This document shows positions 52,814-64,000 of a DNA stretch of 64,000 nt, one piece after another. A model generated the notes under the pieces. The model made no database searches. It was not told the DNA's origin and saw only the letters and a list, made by a program, of their open reading frames with translations. The position numbers were made by a program, and so were the translations under genes. The stretch is from Urechis unicinctus. Lineage: Eukaryota; Annelida; Polychaeta; Xenopneusta; Urechidae. The first letter of the stretch is position 1; every line of letters starts with the position of its first letter. The DNA is taken from the NCBI GenBank assembly GCA_034190875.2, contig CM067343.1, positions 65,468,509 to 65,532,508 of the forward strand, in the 5' to 3' direction.

Positions 52814-52835
52814 GTGTTCCTCACACACGGAACAC
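52814..52835. repeat. Perfect 7-bp hairpin
   Basis: The arms 'gtgttcc' and 'ggaacac' enclose an 8-nt loop, close to the right end of the extra segment in copy C. Confidence 0.7.
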
Positions 52836-55800
52836 CTTTAAACTGCTTTTATTTAGGTAATTTGCGTTCAGTATATTCACAGTCCTGGACATTGGATATC
52901 ATAAAATTACATCAATAGTTTAAATAATAATGTGGTTCGCTAATTAAATAGGAGATAAATTCCGGACCAGTCATGTTTGGTCCAGGAACTACGTGCTGGT
53001 TGTGACTTGGTATGGCGGCAAGTAGGTTAGGGACCAGATGAAATTATAATTTTATAATTTGAAGCTATTTCGAAAGCAACTCTAAACCCGCTTATCAAGT
53101 AGATCCAATATAATCATAGGCCCAATTGTAACTCGACTGCAATGTAATACCATGTAGACATTGTCGTCTATCGTAGTTGACTATTGGTAAGGCACCTATG
53201 GGTCAAATAGGCTTATCTTTCTAAACTTCTATCACCATAGGGTTTTGGGTAGCTAACTTGTTAATCTTTGTAGAAACCTAGCCACCTGAGTGATAGTGGA
53301 AAAAGAGATCTTGGCAGGCACTGGTACTTAATAGAATCACAGCACATACCCTATAAATGTGGCTCCGCGTCCATTGCCACAGACTGATGTGCTCGCAACG
53401 TGACCTATTTCCACTTACTTTTTACAAACAAATGTAATATCAATTTTGTATTTCACTATAAAACTTAATCTGTCATCGTAAAAGACGCATTAATTCATGG
53501 CAAACGCATACTAACAATCGCACAAATTTACTTGTTTGTTGTTATTTTAATCAGACCCTTGTGTTAGTCTAATAATAATGCTGAAATAATTATGCAGATC
53601 ACAAGCTGTTCGATTACGGGTGTGATCTGACTTCATCATTAAGCTTTCCGTACATTTCTATGAATAAACATCATAATCCCCGTAGTTGTCTCAGTTTCAT
53701 ATTCCCTATCAGAAACAGACTAAACCTGTAATAGCTGGGCACTCATTGTAGACTTCCAGCAGTTCATGGGCGAAACCGGCTATCTTTGACTTAGGTATGT
53801 CATATCAACCACTTGAATGTTTGACTAACATTTGTAAGCCCCCATGTGATCTCCAGTCGTAAGGGTAACCTATTGCGATTCGCATAATGAACCTTCTGAC
53901 CTATTTCGACCTGACAAACCAGGCAGGATATTTCTTACTCTGTTTGTCAATTTTGTATGGTTGTGTTGTATAATTAACCAACCTCCTCCAGCGTGTCAAA
54001 ATCGGAATCGGTCTAATATTAGGCTTTGGGTCTGTACATGTTAATGCCTCCAACATGTGATGTATTAATGAAGTGACTACCGTTACAAGGGAAACACAGC
54101 AGATAAATCTCGGCTTCTGAATGTTCACTCAAACACTGTGAGACATCCTATCTCGCGTGGTTCACCATTGGAGGTACTACTCTATGCAACAAATGCTTAG
54201 ATTCCAAAATATATTTAAAGCTATAGTTTAAAATATAATTAAATTATTAAAAGCCATGGGGTCCGCACGCACTGCAAAAGAGGGTATATATTGCTCTTTG
54301 GGATTTCGATAATCACATAGAAAGTGTAGGAAGAGATGGGTATTAAACAAATGAGATGTGCGTGCGATACTGGACCTCCGGCACGATATCATAAATACAA
54401 GGGTTACCAACATGGTACATATTTACTGTTCATAGCGTCTCCTTTGTAACGTCAGTAGTTGTCCGTGAGATACTGCATATGCTCTCTGTGATTCTCTCCC
54501 CATGTCAAGATAAACCACATCATTAGAATTTTAGCTTCAATAAGATGCAGAGTACTACAGTCTTTATGCTGAGGAACTCATACGCAATGATATCTCTTGA
54601 TACCCCGGTCTTTGGATTGTCATTGTATTTACTGCCAACTAGATCTTTCTGAATCAATTATTGCACGGAGAAAAATTAAGCGCTTCATTTGTTAGTTGGC
54701 ACAAACGATGTGTTTGTGTATTAAACAGTAAAGCATTTGAGCTAGACTATATTTGATAAAGTACGGAAGCCGGTCAATCTGTGAGTCCTATATCAGTTAT
54801 CTACGTCGAAGATTGACAGAATTGCCAGTTATTATTGATGCATGTTTGTGGCGAATCGAAATATGATCAGGTGCAAATCGTTTACGTTGCTATATATTCC
54901 ACCGGCACAGCAATATCTGAAGCAATTTACTTAATATCAGCTGGTACTCCCCATGGTCAGGGACCCTTTATTGTGCTCTTACATTTGACGTCAAAGGGAA
55001 ACAACGAAGGAAATTGAAGCTGCTCATCCGGAATGTATCTATTACCATACGAACAACGTATCAATTATTCTAGACCTCCACCCGAAATGAATATTTTACT
55101 GTATCATAGCGAACTCGCATTACGGTAATGCAAGCTTTTATTTGGGTTCAGGATAAGGCCTATTTGTGTTATTCAATTGCATATCGACACACCATAAAAG
55201 TCTAGCTTTAGAAGTGACAATATGATGTCAGTACAGGCACACGCAATGTCGTACAAGTAAACAAAATTAACAACGAATGAACATTATGAGCATATATCCC
55301 TATTTCTTTGACAATATACAGAAAGACGCTATGATATACGAATGGAGAAGTGTTAACGTATGACTATTTGTTCTTGTACGTTGGAAGATTATGCGGTTTT
55401 GCTCAATAGAACGAAATAAGAAGAAAGAATCATGCAGGTAGTACGGGCGCAGATCATTGTCATTCGCAGGTTGGGTACGTTGTATTACAGTATGGCTGTC
55501 AACACTGTTAAGCGGCTTTCTCCTTATAATAAGCCTCATATACTTTTCATTCCACCATACTGATAACTACCTTAGCTTTAAAGACTTGCCTACACTTCAA
55601 CATTCACTTCATAGAACGCTGATTCAGGTTTGCATTGCGGCAGAAAATGTACAGCACTACACGCTGTGTTGTACATTATGTTCTTCCGGTGCAGCAATAT
55701 CAGAAATCGCCATAAAGCAACTGGTTCATCAAGCCAGCATACTTAATTTGGTTGTTGTTTGTGTTTTGTTATTCTATTTGCTTACAATGTCTGGTCAGAT

Positions 55801-58304
55801 CTCGATATACCATGTAATGATGTGTAACAGCAAATTCATGTATCATGAACACAAATTTTTTTTCCCTCCAAACCCAAGGCTTTATTGTTTTGAGGCATCA
55901 ACTGTTAAAGCTGGGTTACCTGGTTATAGTGATTAAAATGTCCGTAAGATTGACTAGTGTTGTTCCAACGACGACGCTGCAACAATAAATAATTTGAGTT
56001 GATAGAATGATATGTTCTCCAGTCATCACAATGCCTTGAGCCATGATTTATTGTGTTTCATATTTAGATGATATTAAGGTAAAGATGGTGCATAATCCCT
56101 TAACGGAACGAATAAAAAAGATGCTGGTAGTATTTGTTTGCAGCAGATAGTAAGATGACACAGTCGTTTTTTAATATATGGACTTGACAAATATATTAAG
56201 GAGACATTTCATACATTAAGGTAAATAAATCGAACCTCAGCTTAAAGTACTCAGTAGTATCTGTTTGCCTTCGATCACAAGTATTATGTTGACAGTGTGT
56301 AACGCTATTCGCTTGGCACCAAAATAAATTTCAGCAAATATTTAGTGATTTTGCAATTGTCCACAACATTACAATTACATATTTACCATCAAATAACGAA
56401 CAAATGCATCTATGCCCACATCGAATGTTTCCGATACTGTCACTGGATGCCTATGCTTGAACGGCACATCAGCATGTGACTTAAAAGTGCCCCGTCCCTA
56501 ACGACTAACGTAAAAGGTAGCGATATACTTGGGCAACAAGCATGATACATTTGGTTATGCCGTGAAGCCAAATCGCACCTTGGCCAAGGTCTACATAACA
56601 AGGGAATAAACAGGTTTTGTGGGCAGGTGGCAAATATGTAATGAAGGAACCATCGAATATTAATTTCCAATGTGACTGGATAATAATTCCATTCCTCTCT
56701 AATGGGAGACGGCGAGGCTACGAGCAATTGTTGACAAACCGAATGATATATTAGCCTATTAATGTAAAACCTAACCGCCTGCATGACAGAGATGTACGTG
56801 ACACGCATGACACAGCCTACATGAAGAACAGAGGCCAGGGCAAGACATATTACTTAGCAAAACCAAATGTCACAGACAGATGTGCTAGCCACGCAGTTCT
56901 CGCTCAAAGTAAAATTTCATACAATTCTTAGAGCAAGCTCATATATGATGTACACTATTTATCTTTCAACAGAGAAGTGATACTAATGACCTGCACTCGC
57001 CAGCTCGCATACTGAGATATGCTGCTGTCATTGCGTGGCAAAATCCACTATGACTCAAATGATTTGCTATGTTGGCTAATGATAACACCAATGCACCATT
57101 TAAACGTAAATACATCCTCATCGGATAGTGTATTTGTGAAATATCCACTAGAACCGAACTAGCAATGGAACAGAATTTACCTGGAACATTATTCAATTAA
57201 TTTTGCTATTTTAAATTGGCTTCACCTCAACTGTTCATCGATTGATTTGTCCGCTTCGACGGCTGCCTCTTGTTATCCGCTGTTGGTTGTTAGTAGCTGC
57301 ATAGCAGCAGCCTAAATTTGAGCATTTAAATTGTTAATTCAAAGCAGTCTCAACTCACCTCTGGTGTAGATAATCAGAACGACAGGCTCTCAGCTGCGTA
57401 TGTCTGACGATACTTTGTTCCGAAAGTGTACGACACTCTCCTGTTGTTTGTCTTATGTGGGGCAGAACGAAACAGAATAGTAACTAACATGCGAGAAAAG
57501 CATTACTTAGGTCACCAAAACATACGTCCATCCTGTGACAAGAGAGTGAAATTCAAATGCAGCATATATAATATGCATTTAATATGCGGCATGATTTTCC
57601 TAAGCTTGGTGGCTAGCTGTTGTAGTTGCTCTGCATGGCAATGGATTTTACAGCCCAGGACTGCGCTATGAAGTTATGATGTATATATCATGGGCATAGC
57701 TCGGTTCTAACCACATTGACTGTTACCAATAGATATGTTGCGTCGTGTGTGTGTGTGAATTGTGTCTCCCTTGCCAAAACTTGACAAATCAAGCATTAAG
57801 TAGCAAAGCCACCCACACCTTTCTTGACATTTTCCTCCTATGATAACCATGCGACATTGGCGATGTTCTGACTAAGGTGCCAACAAAATGCATGGTTTAG
57901 AAATAGGATATTGGCTTCTATAAACTCGGTATCGAAATAAAATGTGCATGATTGCAGTGTATGTGAAGTTTTTACCATTAGGTTAGTTTTAGGAATATTA
58001 GGTACCTGAAAGCTGAGCCATCCTGTTGATATCCAGGTCGCTGAACAATTATTGTAAGCTATTGAAATCCAATAGAACAAAGATGAGGTTCCTCTATGTC
58101 TTGCAGATTGAACAATATTGCTGTTTGCATTTTTTAATCACTTCAAATTAGACATCCAGCCGCATCCAATCATGTCGAGTCCAAATGCACATCGCGACGG
58201 TTATAAGCTGCAATTAGGCAATATAAGCTTGAATGACATTATGAAAGGGCAAAATGAAAGAAGTTCGTGGACATACTCTTTTATGTGTAACAATGACTCC
58301 TGTT

Positions 58305-58319
58305 GGGGGGGGGGGGGGG
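58305..58319 (+). repeat. G15 homopolymer
   Basis: Fifteen consecutive G residues in copy C. The matching part of copy A (about 15,625-15,645) has no such run. Length is easily misread by sequencing. Confidence 0.9.
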
Positions 58320-59600
58320 CATCTTACTTGCATATAGTGCGAAGTGGTAAATGATATTTGTCCGGTAAGTCGTTATCAATATTTATGAATATCGCGATGC
58401 AAAGGCGTATCTAGTCTCGTATTGATAAAATGTATGCATTCAATAACCTGGGAGACCGGATAACAGAGATAGATGCCCTTTCATCCTAATGGCTGCCTCA
58501 GCAATTTTATAGGCTTTATTGGAACGAAGCCGTTAAACGTAATCTGTGACCGCAATCCAGATGCATAATTTACAAAGGGCTGAATAGAAGTGCACTTATA
58601 CCTATATATGATGATGTTTGTGTTACGACAAAGCTAGAATTGCTTTTATCATGTTGTGCTTAACTAACCTGGTGATCTGCGAGGATATTATGGCAAGGCA
58701 AAAGCCACTATCTCAATGATATTTGCTGTGCGCCTAGTTTTGTGTTTCACAACTCCACAAAATTGTGTATGAATAACGGATGATTAGCCCAGTAGTTGGC
58801 CTTGTTGCTGTCTATTTTTTCTAATCAAGTTGGAGCCATCTTCTACGGACATTGATTAATAACGGTCCTAGCATGGAGGCAATATAGGGTAGACCTTTGC
58901 TAGAACGTGAGTTCAAATCAGGAGCATATATCAGATGATATATCATTGTTGCATTAGTGTATTGTAACCGTTAGCCAGGAGAATAGCTATATTCATCGAC
59001 ATTCACAACGTAATCAATACTAGACATTGAAGGGTGAACGTAAATGATTTGTGTGGTCTCTATCTTTTCACTGATTGCAATAACGGTCCAAACCATGCAA
59101 ACATCAGCAGGCATTCAACATTTGCTTTATCCAGTAAATTATTGCAGGTTGTTGCATTCAACGTCAGCTGCCATTTAACGTATGCTTTACCCAACAAATT
59201 ATTGCTGGCTGTTGCATTTCGTTAGCATGATATATGCCATAGCGTGGCCTCAAATCAATAAGCTGGCACTGGTTTGAAGCATACCTCTCATGGTGAGTTA
59301 GGATGGGAAGTTTGCATATTTTGCAGCGTTGCAGTACGGTGTCAATTCTCACAATGAATATTGTCATATGGTGCGATGATATTCCGTTTATCTATTTCGA
59401 ATCCTCTGTGTATAAGGGTCGTGCTGATGTGGTAGTGTTTATTTTGGCCCCGAATGGTATACATCAAGATTTAGATCAACTCGTGACAATGTAACTCACG
59501 TCTTCGAAAACAACCCATTAAGGCATCATCATGCGTATGAGCGTTGGCGCGGTATATGAACAGGATTGTGGTAGTGACATTTAATTGGGTATATCCTCCA

Positions 59601-59811
<211 letters not shown>

Positions 59812-61115
59812 TATGTAGGTGTGTTCATGTCAAAGTGAAAATGCCACCAATTATCGCCTCGCTAATACGTTTTGCAGTGTGGTTGAAATTGCACGGTCTT
59901 GGAGGATACGCATGCAAAATACCAAGAGAGCGGAAATTTCGTTTCTGACCCATTAGGTGTCCTTGTCCCTATCTCCATGTGATCAATGATATCGGTCTAT
60001 GCGTGTATCCTCTACCTAAATGCAGTAATTTTATGTATCCTATATATTTGAGCTGATACTTCTTCATGGCGACGCCTTGAAGAATTACGTTGGCAAGCCC
60101 TTTGAACCATGCATTTAGTAGTTAGGCGAACCGACTCTCTGTTAATCAGGACCAAAAGTGAACACAGCCAATTTCCGTGTCAAAAACAAAATTTGAGACC
60201 ACAAAAACGCTATTGCTTGAAATAATGTTGTATCCATGAGAACGAACATGTTTCTTTGTAGTATGGCTGACGGCAAATATGTCATATCGCGTTTAAGGAT
60301 AGGAGGATAAGAAGTGTACCGGTTGTTTGGAGCACCACACTGTTGACATATGTCAATAGCACCCAGTCGTCTAACACTGAACTCTTAAGAGCACCACACC
60401 ACTTAATGATGTTTTATTGGGCTTTTGTGTCTTCTTCCGTATGCTTCTAGAGAATATTTACATAGACAATGTAGGGATGTCTTTACCTAGCTTTTACAAC
60501 TATGTATATGCTTATAACACACTTTCATAGCAAGGATAAGAAAGTTACATTTTATTACCACCAGAGTATAATAAATCTAATGCTATAGAATGTTTGCATT
60601 AAAAGCTGTTGTCTATAAAGATTGCACCTTGATATTTACAGCCCTTTGTGATTCAAAGCGCGTTTGAGTATACAGTAAATATAGCGCTGTCCTTTAAAGC
60701 TCCATTCATATACATATATCAAACCGACCAAAGATGCCACGCCCTTTTATGTGCCACCCTCTTCCAAGCTAATGGATGACAATCTCTAATCATATTGCGC
60801 AGCATATTTTGCTAAAGATTGATGATACTTGGCATTGCGTGTCATGGGGCATTAAGTGGCACCGTGCTTGTCAGTAGCTGACTAGGTAACTTCTGATAGA
60901 TTGTTAAATCACCGTGTATTATGTTAAGCGCGAATAGGTGAACATATTGGTTCCCCCACACTTGGTAACGCCACGATATTACCTTTTATCGCCTTGGCAA
61001 GTTGGCACAAATATTATTTCACACACACACGACGAAACCACTATGTCAGTAGTTTCATATCTTCATCTTATCTTAAACTAATCTGATGATTTGCTTATCA
61101 TTAACAATACCTTGC

Positions 61116-64000
61116 AAAAGCTACATCCGAGCCGTACGCCAGACAAACATAATTTGCCAGTGTTCACATACCAAACCAACTGGCTGACATGTATTTATAG
61201 GCCACTGAAAATTGGCTGCTATCAGGCCCAAAGGTACTTCATGTGTTGATAGAGATTTCTTGTATATTGCGAAAGTCTACGGCATAGGACTAGAATAAAT
61301 TCATGCACTCGTTTGACGTCCTGAAACTCATTATATTAGCCACTGAGCAGTCTGTATTAGCAAAGCTGATGGCTGAATTCAGGCTTGTGGGTCTTATTTC
61401 CGCGCAATGAAGACCACAACTTGAATAAGTGAAGATTTGATGAAATCTATATATTGTAACCTAAGCGGTAATATACACATCGATAGGGGGGTAGTTGTAG
61501 AGCGCGTAATGATTTATAGCTAACAATCGTGTGGTTCATCGTTTTAGGGAGGTAAAAATAAAACAAATTTGCACAGTACATCATGAATATTTCCAGTCAA
61601 ATAATAATGTTGAAAATATATCAGCATGCTTTCCGATCAAGAAACATTTGCGGCAAAAATTAAAAGATGGCATTATTCATATCTGCGTTAAATGTAGTAA
61701 TGTATTAACAAAACTGGTCCTGAGTGCCCGATATGTGGCTGAACAGCCTCTTTAATGTCGCGTATTTGATGCATGTAATTGACAATTAACAAACTTGTGA
61801 ATTTATTCAACTTTCTTGGTTTTCAGTTACATAAGATCTGCAAATAAATTAGTAGTAAGGCTCGCAAAGAATTGATCATTAAAAGCCATCTGTCAATACA
61901 TGACAATTAAACAATTTATTTTCGGATGATGTTCCCGCGGGTTATTATCAGATTTTGTTTTCATCGAGCATTAACAGTGACGTATGATATCAATAATGGT
62001 AGCTGCCTAAACTTTTTACAACCCTAATGCATTATAGAAGTAGGGCGAGAAAAATAATCGATTACAGCTCTTAACTCTATTTCGAGGCTGATTGTAAATA
62101 CAACAACCTTTTGACTGACTGGCGTTTCTAAAACAAAAACAACCCATGCATCTTATGTCTTATGTATACGCGCCGATCATCACCGCATATGGTCTATTAG
62201 AAATCTGTGTAGTCGGCAAGTTATTTTCAACTGTGATACTTTTGCGTGATGCTAGATCAGTTTCTGTTCCGTTCCGTTCGCTTTTTGTGTAATATATGCT
62301 TGTATAGCATCACACCAGCGGGTAGCCGAGAACCGGAGCAGTTGCTAATAGTAACGTTTTCTGAGGCCAGAATCGCCTCCTGATATCTCAAGAAATACAG
62401 AACAATAGAACCTCCCAGTAGAAAGAGTAAATGTCGTCAGTCAAATTGGATCCCTAACCCTCATAATTCGCTTAACAAGTCACTCAAATCGGTTTACAAC
62501 GTGCAGTCACCAAAATCTCTTGAGCAAATGACCAAATGGTTTGTTTTTGTAACTGTGAGATTACATGCATATGCTCTCATCTTATGAAAACATCATAGTA
62601 ACACATCCGATTCCTCAAATTACCCAAAGGCATGTATTACTTCTTAAACCACTGTTTACTAGAAACAAATGTTATCGTCATGCAAATGCCAATGGAATCA
62701 TCAGCAATGTTGCGCTGCTGTTATTTCCTAGATATTGATTACTGTCAGGACCACTGCAACATATAGGAGCTCCGTCGGCCGCGATAAAATTACGATATAT
62801 TTCTTATTTCGTATTAATGTCTTACAGTAATGCTCTCATGGTAGAATAGAGTATAGACATTGTATATATTTCCAAGGGCTGTCGGAAAAATCAAACCAAC
62901 CTTACTTTTATTCCCCGCAAACACGCTTTTATTACTACCTTGTGGGTAGTTTGGAGACACACTATAAATTGGAGTAATTGATGCACATAACCCTAGTTCA
63001 GGGTTATGAGGCCGGCTTGAATAACCTAATAGCTTTTTCAAAGCTGCATAATGTTATGAGCCAAATGAAGCCAGCGGCAATCTATTCGCATTGGACACTT
63101 GTATGTTGGTCCAACCGATCTTTGTGTACTTCTATCTCTGTAGCATGCCATGTGCTGCAGCATTTATGTGTAATAAAGCTAGGCCTATGCCACACTTAAT
63201 ACTTGTTTGATTGTATGCTTGGTAATCTGATGTTCTCAAAAGCGTGATATTTACTCTTCTAGCAATTAGCATCCGTTGACAAAAACCGCTACCTAGTTTT
63301 ACATGCTCGCGACTTTTGTTGTGCTTACAAGCACATTCGTGGACACAAGCACATTCGATGATTGTTCATAGCAGGGATCAGAAAATATACGTCCGCATTC
63401 TGGTGATACAAGTATCTCGTAGAGGATTGTTTGATGAACTTGATTTTATGAGTATTGTGATCAGATTGGCATTGCGATATGAGGCGTTATGTTTCAATGT
63501 GCGCATGTGTAATATATGCTGATATATAAATGAGGATTCAGGGCTATCGCTGCTCATGCCAATGGAGGAATAACATGAGCACATCAATGATAACAACCGT
63601 AGCGAGCTTAAATTGTACCTCAATATATATAGCTGAAAGTATGATGTTGATATTAATGTGACGGTCTCTATGGGATACGTATACGCACAAATCGGCCGCT
63701 GCCTGGATACTTGCGCACGTGCAGAACTAATTAACATAAAAGAACGCCAGGAAGTAACCGCATTGCCATTCATACGAGCGGGCAGTATATCCATGCTTCA
63801 CATAAATATGTATTATTAAGCCTATATTCTTGTACGTCTGTATATCCTTCCATTTAAGGACTTCTGTTCAATTATTCTGGCCAAGTTGAATCTGCATAAT
63901 TCTAACGAGTACAGCATTGAATGTGTGTGATGGAATAGCTGTATGCGCACAAGGAAGTGCAATGCAACCAATTTTAACTACTAGAAAATCACCAAGTGTA
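61116..64000. other. No recognised feature
   Basis: AT-rich sequence beyond the end of copy C. One small perfect hairpin ('cataaccct' with 'agggttatg', about 62,986-63,008) was seen. No domain was recognised in the open frames, the longest of which (63,378-63,794, minus) looks like chance. Confidence 0.5.

Noticed and set aside
61531..61755. A 74-codon plus-strand frame with a Lys-rich stretch and Cys pair
   Set aside because: The frame is short and isolated, with no zinc-finger spacing or related frame elsewhere.

Overview
The window looks like non-coding, repeat-dominated DNA from a eukaryotic nuclear genome, most likely an invertebrate metazoan. The grounds are AT-rich composition with CpG still common, long di- and tetranucleotide microsatellites, two degraded non-LTR retrotransposons, a terminal-inverted-repeat DNA element, and no bacterial operons or long intact reading frames. 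Assigning it to an animal is inference; I cannot name the taxon. I found no intact host gene, rRNA, tRNA or CRISPR array. All repeat similarities were found by reading the sequence by eye, so their ends are approximate and no percent identities are given.

Layout. 0-9 kb: four diverged, partly truncated copies of one repeat (R family) in direct orientation. 11.9-12.8 kb: a pure (TATG)n array and a long (TA)n array. 13.3-23.7 kb: copy A of a long repeat, here called G, holding large TA/TC microsatellite blocks. 25.7-26.3 kb: remnant of a LINE reverse transcriptase on the minus strand. 31.9-32.1 kb: one copy of a smaller repeat (F). 35.5-38.2 kb: a second F copy split by an internally deleted LINE on the plus strand. 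39.7-51.4 kb: copy B of G, in the same orientation as A. 51.8-61.1 kb: copy C of G, inverted. 61.1-64 kb: nothing recognised.

The main result is the G repeat. A, B and C share the same order of anchors over about 10 kb but differ by large presence/absence segments. B and C lie tail to tail, giving a roughly 21-kb imperfect palindrome with its centre near 51.6 kb. I saw no reading frame conserved in all three copies. Copy B carries a 2,571-bp insertion (42,529-45,099) with about 77-bp terminal inverted repeats and a short target duplication. The matching sites in A and C are empty, so it is a dated, well-delimited mobile element whose family I could not name. Candidates for the undescribed system are this element and the G repeat itself.

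Nothing here forms a pathway. The history suggested is of old multi-kb repeats being duplicated and inverted, then invaded by LINEs and a DNA element, with microsatellites expanding inside individual copies.
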